This document shows, piece by piece, positions 37,094 to 48,790 of a stretch of 64,000 nt of DNA. Origin of the DNA: Paragorgia papillata (taxonomy: Eukaryota > Cnidaria > Anthozoa > Scleralcyonacea > Coralliidae); the NCBI GenBank assembly GCA_035771165.1, contig JAWNZC010000348.1, forward strand, positions 1,550,001-1,614,000, written 5' to 3'. Every line of letters begins with the position of its first letter. The stretch's first letter is position 1. The notes below the pieces were generated by a model. The model did no database searches. It worked only from the letters and a program-made list of their open reading frames with translations, and was not told the origin of the DNA. A program made the position numbers and the translations under genes.

Positions 37094-38925
37094 GCCATGC
37101 GCATATTCTGCGTCTTTTTATATTCCCAACACTCAATAGCAAGGATATCTACAAGACCTTTATGATGAAATATTCGTGAAACTTTCATCAAGTGCTTTAT
37201 GCACTGAAGATGACCTTGTATAGAGGATTGAAAAAGATATATTTCGAAATATCAATTGCGAGAATTTTATACAGTGAATCAGTGATGCGCTCTGAGGTCG
37301 TCTGAGGTAAGAAACCCTACTATACTGTATGATTTGAATATCATTATAGTCTTTATGATAATTTATAGATTTACTCTTGGGCTAGACTTCGCGTTTGCTT
37401 GTATTTGATCTGTAACATGTTGAATTGATGCTTTGCAATGAAACGTGTATCGGACGGACTAGTGTATGGACTGTATGCTGGAAATTTGATCTTGCTTGGA
37501 GATTTCATGGTTTATTAATATCAGTAATATGATTAATTTTATCTTTGTGAGACTGTAGCCAGCCAACCTGGCAGTAAAGCACTCTTCTCATACATTGCTA
37601 ATTTCTGTTCCTTTAATATTAATTATTACAGTATATAATATATATACACAACATGTCATGTACTGTATGTAACCTGTATGATTACTGTATGTGGTGTCAT
37701 AATAAACTTGATTAGTAAATGATGATTGGTTTCTTCTTTTAATATAAATTTACATGTGTACAGTAGCTACAGTACTAAGTGCTGATATCCACATGAACCA
37801 ATAACTACATGTGCTGTATTACAATTATTATTTACATTTTATTATCTGGTTTAAATACAATATCTGCTTAATTCTAGTATTCAATGTTTATATACTTTCA
37901 TAGTCTACAAAATTGAAATCATATAAACAGGTAATAACTTAGATTAGTTGGGGGCTCAAGGGTTAGGATGACTGGGATAATGTTGAGAGTTGAGCTCCTT
38001 TATGTCCATGTCACATTATGGTCATGAATAAAAGCATTCCTTAACAAGACATTGTCTGCTTGGGTAGATGTGTAAAAGGTGAGTATCTGGCACATGAAAA
38101 CCAGACAGCTCATAGTAACATAGATTGGTAATGGTGGGTAGTGGCTTGAATTAGTTGCGACTTAATTAGGATGACTGGGATGATGTAGACCCATTACCCT
38201 TGCTCTGGGTTATGCAGAACATTAAATTCAGCTAGACCTTTACTTGTATGTTGATCAGGCTGTCCATGTTGAATTCACTGACTGCAAGAATATGTTTTTG
38301 GTGTCTCCAAGGCATGCTGATGAGCTCTGACATAGAGCAAAACAACCATATATTTTTTAAGTTAGTAATTAAATATAATCACATATCTCTGCTGTTTGTT
38401 GTATTGCCTTCTTTTTAGAAAAAAATAATTACGCACTTACAAACTATTACAAGAATTCACTAATCCAAATCCAATTTTGACACTTTTTCAAAAAAAGTAT
38501 AAAATCTGCTAAAAAAGTATGTTTTTAAACTTCAGAAATTTTGATTAAAAGTGTTGTCAGAACACGGGAAATGCCATTTCAGAGACCCAATTTTCAAAAA
38601 ATTCTCGGGGGGTCATGCCCCCGTACCCCCCTAGATAGTTTGACTAAGTGGGCAAAATTCCTAGATCCGCCCCTGCATACGTACAGTTTATCCGACTAAA
38701 TAGCTTAGTTTTCTTAAAAAAAAGCGAAATACCGAACATGTCCAACACGAACTAGAGATTCTTAGGTATCGGTCAGCGACCTTCACCATTAGCAAAAGGA
38801 CCCATAAATGCCGCCATTTTGAAAACGATTTTGGGGACACTTTTCCTAACTCAAAGGTAATAGGAGCACGCAGTCCAGTTATATATATATATAGGTCAGT
38901 GGACTAGACTGACTCATGTACTTAC
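37094..38925. other. Remainder of the outer element and intron 3, no gene recognised
   Basis: This is AT-rich non-coding sequence. 38560-38675 carries the ccgtacccccctag-type segment and the CAGGGGCGGAT terminus of the outer element. A short TA run (38881-38893) precedes the exon 3 donor. Confidence 0.4.
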
Positions 38926-39124
38926 CACCAGAAAAAAAGACATGGAGTTCCAAATACAGCAGTCACAAGCAAAAAATATCTCCATTCAGAAATTAAGTAT
39001 CCAAAGAGTGGAAGCATTAACAAAGAAATAACCCAGAAATAAAAAGATGCTACTCCCATCTTTGCACGATATTTCTCAGTTGTATATTCTGAGAGCAAAA
39101 CAAAACTGGTTCCCATTCGAAAAC
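38926..39124 (-). CDS. SLC22-like transporter (gene A), exon 3 of 9
   Basis: A 199-bp exon with acceptor TTTACAG (AG at 39126-39125) and donor GTAAGT from 38925. It reads FRMGTSFVLLSEYTTEKYRA, then two membrane segments (TM5 and TM6). The last codon, TG|G, is completed by exon 4 beyond the Polinton, giving the family's FFWWFIPES junction. Intron 2 (39125-39715) shows nothing recognised. Confidence 0.9.
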
Positions 39125-39715
39125 CTGTAAATAAAACAATAATGCAAGAGCTAAACATTCTCAGCATGCCCTCTTATATTTAGAATTCAGGGTTATCCTG
39201 AATTGTCAAAGTGTCTAAAATTCAAGATTATCCTGAATGCTAGGGGGTGTCTCTGTCCCATGCACATGCGCGGTGTGTTAAACTGAAAAGCTTATAACTA
39301 GCGATCCGTTAAGGACGTGCGGAGAGTTCAGTTTAGACTTTAGGGTTACCGGGGGGTTGTGATTAGGTTTAAAGTTGTTGGAGGGTGGTGAAATAAGAAA
39401 AAAATTGGCAATTGCGGTGCCCTGGAAGTTAGCGCGCGCAGCTAACTTTCATACCGCTTTATATTCGGTTAGGAATCAATAGAAAGCCGCATTTTTGATG
39501 CGACATTTTTAACGCGATGTTTTGAACGCCACAGGGCACCACTTTTTAGCACTGTGTTTGGTATTAATACTGATACTGATAGCAAGTGACATGCAGTGAC
39601 AATGGCATTTGGATTAGAAGTGACAATGACAGTGGCAATAACATTGCATGCAATGACAGTGCATACGAGAAATGACAGTAATAAAGGAAGTAATACAGTG
39701 AAGGCGTTACTTCAC

Positions 39716-39944
39716 CTCCTCCAAAACCAATGACGATACGACTAATAATAAAAACCATAAACAATTTCGGAAACACCATAATCCAGGTTGCAATTGCTAC
39801 AAAGAAAATTCCACCATAAAAAATTTTTCGTCTTCCAAATCTGTCTGACAAATATCCACCACTAATTAATCCAAGAAACATTCCAATCCAGTAACAAGAC
39901 TGAGCGATGGACTGAAGCAAAGACTTTTCACAAACAAGGTCGTA
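39716..39944 (-). CDS. SLC22-like transporter (gene A), exon 2 of 9
   Basis: A 229-bp exon. The acceptor AG at 39946-39945 lets the product continue TE-YDLVCEKSLLQSIAQ, matching the family's TEWDLVC start of TM2. It contains the MFS signature GGYLSDRFGRRK between TM2 and TM3, and ends IVIGFGG in phase 1 at a GTGAAG donor. Confidence 0.9.
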
Positions 39945-40462
39945 CTATATTATTGTGAAACGGGAAAGTATAGTTTAGTTTAATCAAGTGGTAAATAATG
40001 AAAGTAGAATAGGTAAATACAAACAAAGTACAAAAGTGGCAGGGCAATGGAGCTGAACTTGCGTCGCAATTGAAATTAAAAAAGATCAGATTTACGAAAC
40101 GATTATACATGGAGACGGCTATAGCCCGGTAAGCCGGGATGAGTTTTGGACTGACGTGGATGATTTCAGGCCGAAATTCGCAATTATCAAGTAAATAAGG
40201 GCGAAATTACGTTAATTTTACTTCAGTTTTACACTAATTAGCCTATTATTTATGTCGACGTAATATTTTGTAATCCCATCGTTAATAAAAAGATTGTTAT
40301 AATCTTAGCTAACCCATGAAAGCGTCTTCACGAAGACTAATTAATTTATTAAGTCTTCGCTATGATCACGAAACACACGAACAACGTTTTGATGTTCTAT
40401 TTCAGTTCCTTTCAGCACTATTTATTCACACATTCAACAGTGGCGTAGCCGGGTCGACCGCA

Positions 40463-40496
<34 letters not shown>

Positions 40497-40682
40497 CAAG
40501 ACCGTTCTCGTGAAAAGTTTAAATCCATTGAGAAACTTGTAGGGGGGGGGGGTTACATTGTTTTGAGGCCTAGTGAGTATAGACTAGTAATGTGTTATGT
40601 ATTTAGCAGGCATGCATATGCTATAAATTACAATACTAAGGTCTATACAAAATGCCTCCAACTCTTGTTTTTACATTTACGA

Positions 40683-41440
40683 CTTGTTTATAGGATGGAT
40701 GGATGGATGGTGGATGGTTTATTCAAATCACATCGCAGCCCATAGGCTGAATTACGTAATTATTTACATAATAAAAAGTATACGCTATATATATTACAAA
40801 TTCTAATATAATAATAATATAAAACCTATCAAAAGTTTGTTCAAACGTTCTGGATACTTAGGTTAAGACAAGGCATTTGCTTGTTGGGCCATTGCTAAAA
40901 TAAACGAGTTCTTTGCTCTGTTCGTATGGACACGAGGCAGGCTATACGAGCGACAATTCCTAAAATTGTATCTTGGATTATTAAGTGGCGGAAGTAAACT
41001 ATTAAGCTTATGATTTGAATCGGACACTATAGCACCAAAAAGCTTATTACACAATAGACTGTGATGATCTACCATAGGCGTTACGCCCAAAACTTCACAT
41101 GCATTATTGTAACTTGTACCAGGCATAATTATCGATAGCGCCCTTTTCTCGATACGCACGAGCTCCTTCTTTAGATACTGCGGAAGGGCATTATAAAAAA
41201 CCGGTATAGCATAATCAACTGTGGATCTTACGCATGATGTATAGAAAAGAACTAAATCTATGGATGGCAATCTGGCCAGTTTGAGTTGCACTAGATAGTA
41301 TAGTTTCTTACTCGCTTTCTTAACTACATCTTCCACATGGGCATTCCAAGTTAAGTTGTCGCTTATAGTGAGCCCCAGTAACTTGGCACTACTAACTATC
41401 TCCAGCTCTTTTCCATCAACAATTATCGCATCAAACACAT
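40683..41440 (-). mobile_element. 5'-truncated non-LTR retrotransposon (RT C-terminal end plus 3' tail)
   Basis: The minus-strand frame 41438-40863 (191 codons) matches the region C-terminal to the reverse transcriptase catalytic core of CR1/L2-like elements: SSAKLLGLTISDNLTWNAHV, then FYTSCVRSTVDYAIPVFYNA and KRALSIIMPG. The catalytic core itself is absent. The frame ends normally and is followed by about 180 bp of 3' sequence ending in a (CCAT)n tract at about 40683-40700 (GGATGGATGG on the plus strand). This is typical of such 3' ends. A dead 5'-truncated copy in intron 1 of gene A. Confidence 0.8.
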
Positions 41441-42009
41441 AAATAAATATAAAGATATTCTGACATGTATCATTCTATGTTCTGGTTTCATTTCAACAAA
41501 ATTATGTAATTTATGGCTTTTGGATTACTCTTAAATACAGTTGCCTCAAAATGCAGGAAATAGTGTTTCAGAGACCCTTAAAATCAAAAATGTTCCGGGG
41601 GGACATGGCCCCGGACCCCCTAGGAGATCGAGGTTCTTGCCACCCCAAATTCAATACCCTGGCCACACTACTGACATTCAAGTAAACGAACCACCTTAGT
41701 CAAGGATAGTTATTTCCCTTTAAAACGTCAAATACGGACTGTCGCTCCGGCACTTTCCCTGGAATCAGAACTATAGCTAGTATACCCTTAGTCTCCTTCG
41801 CAGCCGTCAGTTCAGGTTCGTTCTCACTCCCCTGAGGAAAGCGAGCCATAAGAACGTCTGCGAAGGAGGCTAGTATACCCTGGGCTCTCAAAAACACAAT
41901 TCTTGAAACGGACTTGTTATGGCATATGAGACGATCAGAGTCAAATAAATGGGAAAAAAGAAGAAAACAAAACCAAAAACGGGGGAAGGGAACCATGTTA
42001 AGAAAAGAG

Positions 42010-43490
42010 ACATTTCTGAGTTCCTGTAAGCGGGACCCGAACCTACAACATTCTGATCGCTGGTGAGACACCCGAAGTTCGACAATGGGCTTGTCTCACC
42101 CCCCCCCCCCCCCCCCCCCCACACACACACACGTAACCCTGACATCTGCCTTATTGTGATTGGTCAATTAGCGTTTGAGGGCAAAACATTTTGCCCTCAA
42201 ACGCTATAACTGACCAATCGCAGTAAGGAAGAGGTCAGGGTCACGTGGGGGGTGAGGCAAGCCCATTGACATTATTAATACTGCTATGTGCAAAACATGT
42301 TGTTACGAGAAGAGACAGATATACTAGCTTAGATATGAGAATGGAGTGTAAATGTTCTTCGAGCTATTTTCATTCAGAAAAACACTTTCTAAATTCCAAA
42401 ACGGGACCCAATTCCACATCCTTCCGATCGCCGGTGAGACGGCCTAATAACCATTGAGCTACTGCATGCATGGGATAAATTATCTGGACGTGGGTTGAGT
42501 TTGACGTTCGGCATTATACTGCTATGTGCAAGTACAATGATATATGTTAATGACGTAAATTGTAATGCATGTTCATTGCTGGATATGAGAATTGAATGTA
42601 AATGTTCTTCGCTATTTTACTCAGAAAAATTTTGATTTCCCAAGCGGGACTCGAACCCATTTTCTTTCGATCTGCGGTGTGACGCCCTATACAACTATTA
42701 ACGTAGTCAATAGAGATATATGGTCTGGAAACTCGGCAAACTTCAAAGCGCCTATAATGAGCTGTGATTTTATGTTGAACCGTACCTTACACCGTGCACA
42801 TCCACTCAACCGTGCTATTTAAATATTAATGATAATATTTAAATAGCACGGTTGAGTGATTTAACTGAAACATTGCTATTGGATAATTTGTTCATTATAC
42901 TAAAATACAATGGGTTCAGTGACCATGCACAAAAATGCATAAAGGCGAACAAAAAGATAGAATGAAGACTTTAGCTGAGTTTCCAGACCATATTTTGAAT
43001 GACTATGCTGCTGGTACTCAGATGATTTGAACGTAGGTTGGGTTTGATGTATGATAATATCCATCTCTTGCGTGACGGCAACCCTGTCCTCCATCAATGT
43101 CCTCTATCTGGAATTAAGACAACTTCAAAGTTCCGACGTTTAACAGAGCGAATGCATTATTTAGAAGATTTGTCTCCTCCATTAAGAAAATAAGTGCAAG
43201 TGGTTTATGCAGCTACGTTCAAATCATCCGATCATGCAGTACCATGCAGTAGTAGCTCAATGGTTAGAGCGTCTCAATCAGAAAGTTGTGGGTTCGAGTC
43301 CCGCTTGGAATCTCAGCCGAAAATTTTTCTTAGTGAAATAGTATACAAGCTAGGCCATACAAAGTTCGAGTCCCGCTTAGGATTGGGAACTCAGAAAACT
43401 ACGTTAATTCAAATAATTTGAGAACCAGCAGCTCAATGGTTAGAGCGTCTCACCGGCGATTAGAAGCTTGTGAGTTCGAGGGCCGCTTGG
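42010..43490. repeat. Cluster of tRNA-derived SINE fragments
   Basis: At least five sequences with paired A- and B-box-like motifs lie here. Plus-strand copies are at 43246-43310 (TAGCTCAATGGTTAGAGCGT ... GGGTTCGAGTCCCGCTT) and 43421-43490. Minus-strand copies are near 42020-42085, 42395-42470 and 42640-42695 (AAGCGGGACTCGAACC). A piece of the same family is at about 5620-5660. Anticodon arms are poor, so these are SINEs rather than tRNA genes. Also in the cluster are a palindromic MITE at 42080-42272 (AATGGGCTTG ... CAAGCCCATT, poly-C) and a perfect palindrome at 42812-42860. Confidence 0.6.
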
Positions 43491-43879
43491 ATACAAAGAA
43501 ACTTTCGATTGAAATAACAATTTAACTAGTTAAAAATATTTAATATTTGCTTTAACCCTTTCATATAGACGAGCTTCTGCAAGAGGTCCTCAGTTGACGA
43601 GTAAAATAATCTGGATAAAATATTTAGGAACAAAATGTACGATTGCCTATCAAAGACAAAGGGTTATAATAATATTTCAAAAACTCATTAATATTCATGA
43701 CCCAAATTGTCCACTAATATGCACGTATTTGATCATGTGCAAGTCTTTTATACCTGATAAAACTACTATGAATATTAACTAACGTGAAATTTTATATAAA
43801 GAATACTAATGAACGTGAAATTTTATATAAAATGTCATCCTAATAGCAAATCTATTGTCGGCGTTTTTGAAGCTATTCA

Positions 43880-44060
43880 TACGCGCTCGTGTTTTAAATC
43901 TGATAAAACGCTCCTACTCGTGTTTTAAATATTACTTAAAACACGAGCAGGAGTGTTTTATCAGATTTAAAACCACGAGGGCGCAGCCCGAGTGTTTTAG
44001 ATCTGATAAAACACGTGATGCGAATGTTTTGAATGGCTTCAAAAACGATTCGTTATTGGA
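43880..44060. repeat. Hairpin-forming dispersed repeat
   Basis: TGTTTTATCAGATTTAAAAC and its inverse GTTTTAGATCTGATAAAACA flank a short GC-rich loop. The same unit occurs at 10276-10390. Confidence 0.6.
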
Positions 44061-44139
44061 TGTTATGTTCATTAGTATTCTTTATATAAAATTGTATGTT
44101 CATTAGTATTCTTTATATAAAATTGTATGTTCATTAGTA

Positions 44140-44326
44140 TAGACCACTTTCATAATGGCCACCAGTTTAAATATTCTTTTATGTGCATCTTAATGAGCCT
44201 TTCTGGCCTCGTTATGCAGCAAAGATTCTTTTGAATTGCAGACTCACATGCAAACGAGGCGAGAAAGGCTTATTAAGATGCACATAAAAGAATATTCAAA
44301 TTAGTCGCTATTATGAAAGTGGTCTA
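44140..44326. repeat. Palindromic MITE family M1, copy 3, inserted in a 31-bp tandem repeat
   Basis: Complete element TAGACCACTTTCATAATGG...TTATGAAAGTGGTCTA. Copies of ATTCTTTATATAAAATTGTA-TGTTCATTAGT occur on both sides, so the empty target can be read directly. TA is at each boundary, in line with a TA-targeting element. Confidence 0.8.
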
Positions 44327-44600
44327 TTCTTTATATAAAATTGTATGTTCATTAGTATCCTTTCTAGATCTGACGTCAAGAAGTTTTATCAGGTATAAAA
44401 CCACGGATTTCCTTTGTGTTTTCTCTAAACATGAGAATTATTAATGAGTTTTTGAATTAACCTTAGAGTACATGCAGGTGTTTCCCTATTGTCGCATAAA
44501 ATCGTCTGGCATTAGCCAGAGTAAAAACTAGAGTATATCACTAGTACTGGTGTTTAGTATTGAAAGGGTGAACTGAAAAATATGTTATATTGTATATTAC

Positions 44601-44891
44601 CTCGGTTACAGTGGATGTAAATTCTTTTACGTATGTCCAAGCCTCTCTCGGCATGCTACACCTTGCTTTGTAATGTGCACTAGTTAAGGTTATTGGCTCC
44701 GTGAAGTTACAAACACTTCTATTGTATCCCTTTACGCAAACCCAGTCTGGTTCGGCAGAAATGAACGTTACGATCAAGGTAGGGAATCCACCAATAGCCA
44801 AACCAACATAGCCAAAAACACAAATCATTAGCCATTGATATTTCTCAAATTCTCCGATCTTTTTCAGCATCTGATCAACACTGATGGCCAT
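44601..44891 (-). CDS. SLC22-like organic ion transporter (gene A), exon 1 of 9 and gene overview
   Basis: Gene A encodes a 12-span major facilitator of the SLC22 family (polyspecific carriers of organic cations, anions or carnitine at the plasma membrane). Exon 1 starts MAISVDQMLKKIGEFEKYQW, then TM1, then the large extracellular loop with several cysteines and NRS/NFT glycosylation sites. It ends STVTE at a GTAATA donor. The nine exons (44891-44601, 39944-39716, 39124-38926, 16208-15999, 15339-15205, 13938-13844, 13350-13242, 12339-12267, 9826-9581) total 1,587 bp. That is 528 codons plus stop with every phase consistent, the normal family length. The substrate cannot be told from sequence. 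The gene spans 35 kb, mainly because of the nested transposons in intron 3. Confidence 0.9.
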
Positions 44892-45361
44892 TTTGAATTT
44901 ACACCTGTATAAATTTGACGCCGAGTAATAAGTATAGGTTATTTTAAGGCCACGAGGGAATATGTGATTTATTCACCGAGGGCTTCGTGAATATATTCCC
45001 CGAAAAGAACAAAGGAAACCGAGCCATGTGAAAATTAACAGAAGTTATGTTTCATGCAGATATCGTGGTAAATACTGCGGGGAATGCCAGACTGCATTAC
45101 ATGAGGCCACATTATATATATGTCAATAACTATACAAGTGGGAGGCATAATTCAATGACAGTAATTAACAATTAGACAACGAGCCCGAGTTTCTATCTGT
45201 TTTTGTCTGAAACGCAACTTTTTTTTTATCTGTTTTCCGAAAAAAAAATCCGCGTCCACACGAGAACAGCTAAAACGGCGTTTTCAAAACATTCCACTAA
45301 TTTGGAGACCGTTTTCGAAAAGTTCCGTTTGTTTGTTTGTTTGTTTATTCGTTTAAGTTCG

Positions 45362-45477
45362 TTTGTTGGTTGGTTGGTTGGTTGGTTGGTTGGTTTGGTT
45401 GGTTGGTTGGTTGGTTGGTTGGTTGGTTAGTTGGTTGGTTAGTTGGTTCGTTGGTTGGTTGGTTGGGTGGTTGGTTG

Positions 45478-45509
<32 letters not shown>

Positions 45510-45664
45510 GTTGGTTGGTTGGTTGGTTGATTGGTTGGTTGGTTGGTTGGTTGGTTGGTTCGTTGGTTGGTTGGTTGGTTGGTTGGTTGGTTGGTTGGTT
45601 GGTTGGTTGGTTGGTTGGTTGGTTGGTTGGTTGGTTGGTTGGTTGGTTGGTTGGTTGGTTGGTA
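45362..45664. repeat. (GGTT)n microsatellite, about 300 bp
   Basis: A near-perfect GGTT run has scattered single-base variants (AGTT, CGTT, GGGT). Repetitive open frames on both strands are artefacts. Confidence 0.95.
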
Positions 45665-46309
45665 GGTAGGTCCAGGATAACGAAATACAGTCAGTCGTCC
45701 CAATCCATCAGGCTGGCAATAGTGAACCTCTTTCTCTGATGAAATCCTGGCTGTTGATTCAGACGCTCGACAATAGCGTAGGTTTTGACATAATAATATA
45801 TTTACGCTTTTTACGACACGTATATATACGAGTTGTATCTATATTCGTAAATATTAGTAGTATTTGTTACGATTCGTAAGACCCGTAATATTGGTAGTAT
45901 TTGCACAGCACAGCCTATTTAATTGCTTCCAACAAAGCAACTAGACCGGCCGGCCTATATATGCATCTGTTCGACAGTATGAATTGGACATGTATAAAAT
46001 AAGTATATACTTACGACTAAAAGGTTTTCTTGATAACTCACTCGGCTTGAACTTAACTCAAGCTCATATGCATGCTTGTGGACTGACCGCTTCGGCGCCG
46101 CAATAATTAGGAAACTGACAGCCAAATGCTCATCCTACTTGGCGTGACGTCGTGACCGACGACAGATGACACTGCGATTCTGCGATATTAAAAGACTAAA
46201 AGTCTTTCTCGTCTCGGATGTGTTCTGTGTGTTCACACTTCAAATACATATAGTTATTGGTCAGTAATGTCCCTGGCAAGTATCTTGATATTATATACGC
46301 TTATCAAAT

Positions 46310-46640
46310 TCATTAATAATTCATGAAGAAAATTCAAAAGAAATGCATGTTTAATCAGCATCTTTAACTACGGATAAAACATTGATTAATAAAACATCAA
46401 GGTTTTATCAAAGTTAATAGGCACTAGAGCCTCAAATTGAGCTTTTTCTGACTGTAAATGATCTTATCTCACCTTTCCTACGACTCTTAAACAAAGTGTT
46501 CATCATTTACACTTAGAATTTGATAAGTAAGTTAAAATACTCGCGTCCGATCTTTATTGGCATCTACAATGGCTCGCCTTGGGCTCGCCATTGTAAATGC
46601 CCATAAAGATCGGCCGCTCATATTTAACTATCACTTACAA
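46310..46640. repeat. Dispersed repeat with internal hairpin, copy 1
   Basis: It starts TTCATTAATAATTCATGAAG and contains GATTGATTAATAAAACATC. It ends with a hairpin built on a CTACAATGGCTCGCC...GGCTCGCCATTGTAAATG core. A similar unit in the same order is at 53270-53600, and its left end recurs at 50955-51000. Confidence 0.65.
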
Positions 46641-48279
46641 TTGCACACGCCGTTAATAGCTGTGTTGATATTTAATACCCGAAGAGACTCGACATATGAA
46701 CGCTGTGTATATACATGTGTGGAAATACGTTAAATACAGGCAATCGTGTTTTGTTATGGCAAATTGTGTTTTCTATCGGAGAATTGGATTGTGTTTTGAC
46801 TTTTGTCTGTGACCAATGTGTTTAATAGACTTTAGATCTTAGCACTGCATGTGACAACCTGCGTATGTATATGATTGCAGCTTCGATAACATTTCAGTAC
46901 CTTTTACTCAAAACACCTTCACATACTATATATAGCACTGTGATTTTGCAGTAGCCCGAGTGAACGCCTGACCAGGCGTCTTGTTTTTCTAAAATCATAT
47001 CTGACTGGCCTAGTGGCGGATTAAGCCTACATGGGGTCCCTGGCTGTGAATTTTATGGAGGCCCCCTGTACGTTATGGACCCATCACCCATGGTATTGAT
47101 TGACTGACCCGTCAGAGCAAGCTCTATACGAGCCATATAAGATTCTATCTAAAGTATAAGAAATTTTATTTTGTTCTAAAAAAATTTTATGAACTTTTTT
47201 TTGGGACCCTAAAGATTGAGGGCCCCTGGCTGCAGTCCAGCAGTCAGTGCTTAGAACTGTGAAGCTGGGCGCAACATAACTGTACCGTTGTATTTAGATT
47301 GTGGTTTGGTTAGCCAGGTCGGTTAGGTTGGCTAATTACTTTTCTAATTTCTTACTGTAGGCTTTGTGCCTTTATAATGTTGCTGCATTTTAGGCTCTGT
47401 GAGCTATGATGTGTTTATGTTGATGTGTTGTGTAAGATTTTGCAAGTTCTTTCTTCAGTTCTGTTTCTTTTTTGGACCAGTTCTGTTTGGCTTTGGTTGA
47501 GGTGTTTCGAAGGTTTTCGAAGATACTTGCTTCACTCATTCAGACCGGACGGGCCACATCGCGCAATTTTGCAAATTTCATGTGTCGCGCCCAAAAACAG
47601 CCCAAAGAAAACAACGCCAAAACAAGACTCGGCTTAGCTATACCTATTGACACAGTAGCTTGAGTAATAATGTGATGGAAACTCGAATAACAAACGTAAT
47701 ATGAAATGACGTATGCGTATAAAATGACGCACTGCACCGCACCGCATGCACTGCACTACACTGCAGACCATGCTGTCGGACAGTGTAAATTAATTCATTG
47801 GATAAAGATTATGTATAAACCACCAGAAACAAGGATCTAAAAAGCATAATTTAGCAGGTTAGGGTTAATTATGGTCAAGTTTAGAGATGTACATCACGCC
47901 ATATCTATAATCAGTAAAATCGTTCGTTCTTAGTCAAAACTCAAAAGACTAATGTTTTGCCTTTTATTACTCGGGCTACTGTGGTAGACGAGTCTAGTGT
48001 TCGGTCGTGCATGTTTTTTTGGTTATAAATCCATGTCCTATATTCACGAATTTATTGGTTAGGATTAGGGTGTGTGTTGGGGTCAGGCTTTCATGAAGTA
48101 CCTGGGTTATTTAGGACATGGTATTATTACCATTGTTTTGGTACACCAATATGGCCGCCGTGATGTCAGATGAAAACGCTCTATAGCCTGCTCCGCAGAC
48201 GACTAAATTTTATTCAGCACAGGGAGAGGTCCAGGCGTCAAAGTGTTAACCGACTGAACTACGCATCAACGGCATCATA

Positions 48280-48790
48280 ATGGCGTTAACAGTGGACCAG
48301 ATGCTAGAAAAAATTGGAGGTTTTGAAAGATATCAAATAATACTATTAATAATAATATTTTCGATTACGTTGCAACTGGCCAAACGCTTTCAACATTTCA
48401 TGCAACATCGTTCAACATTGTTGAACGCATGTTGAACGAAAATTTGAACATGTTCAAATTTCGTTCAACATCATTCAACACCATTCAACAACATTCAACA
48501 TCATTCAACAGGGTGGCCAAACGCTTTCAACATGTTGAATCACGGTTGAATTCAACAATGTTGAACGATGTTGAATGAAATGTTGAAAGCGTTTGGCCAG
48601 GCCTTTAGACAGTTTTCCAGTAATGGTTGTTACGTTTATAACTGCCGAACCGGAATGGGTTTGTGTGCAAGGATTGAACAGCCATTTCACTAAACCAATC
48701 GGCCTAACCAGCGATGACTACATGGCAAGATGTAGTATGCCGAGAGAAAACTGGACGTATGTTGATGGCTTTACATCGACGGTTACGGAG
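48280..48790 (+). pseudogene. SLC22 paralogue (gene B), exon 1, split by a palindromic insertion
   Basis: It starts MALTVDQMLEKIGGFERYQ, clearly paralogous to exon 1 of gene A. After the first hydrophobic residues it runs into a 225-bp foldback insertion (48376-48600) that brings in a stop. The homologous sequence resumes with FPVMVVTFITAEPEWVCVQG and ends STVTE at a GTATGT donor, the same splice position as in gene A. With the damaged exon 2, this points to a non-functional copy, unless the insertion is spliced out or is allele-specific. Confidence 0.8.
48376..48600. repeat. Foldback insertion (CTGGCCAAACGCTTTCAACA) in exon 1 of gene B
   Basis: Terminal inverted repeats of about 49 bp with one mismatch start CTGGCCAAACGCTTTCAACA at 48376 and end TTTGGCCAG at 48600. 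A further copy of the end motif lies inside (about 48511-48530). The interior is made of TTCAACAT/ATGTTGAA repeats. Confidence 0.8.

Larger units (their letters stand above)
16679..38675. mobile_element. Older host transposon with CAGGGGCGGAT ends, split by the Polinton
   Basis: CAGGGGCGGATTTAG at 16679 and its inverse CTAGATCCGCCCCTG ending at 38675 match at 14 of 15 positions. Both are flanked by CATAC (16674-16678 and 38676-38680). Without the Polinton and its target duplication the element would be about 2.1 kb. Its right part contains a ggggggtcatgcccccgtacccccctag-type segment that recurs elsewhere in the window. The CAGG-type end suggests a hAT-like element, but hAT elements make 8-bp duplications and only 5 bases match here, so the class is uncertain. 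No transposase was recognised. Confidence 0.45.
44892..48279. other. Intergenic region between head-to-head SLC22 paralogues
   Basis: It holds a GGTT microsatellite and one copy of a dispersed repeat (46310-46640). No further gene was recognised. Promoters of both transporters should lie here. Confidence 0.5.

Noticed and set aside
40863..41438. Active reverse transcriptase
   Set aside because: Only the region after the catalytic core is present.
43246..43490. Functional tRNA genes
   Set aside because: A and B boxes are present but the cloverleaf does not close, and several related copies occur in both orientations. These are SINE remnants.
45337..45739. (WLVG)n and (PTNQ)n proteins
   Set aside because: They are translations of the GGTT microsatellite.
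47425..47663. Plus-strand frames with a SHRxxRAQKQ-like look
   Set aside because: Short, overlapping in two frames, no recognisable similarity.
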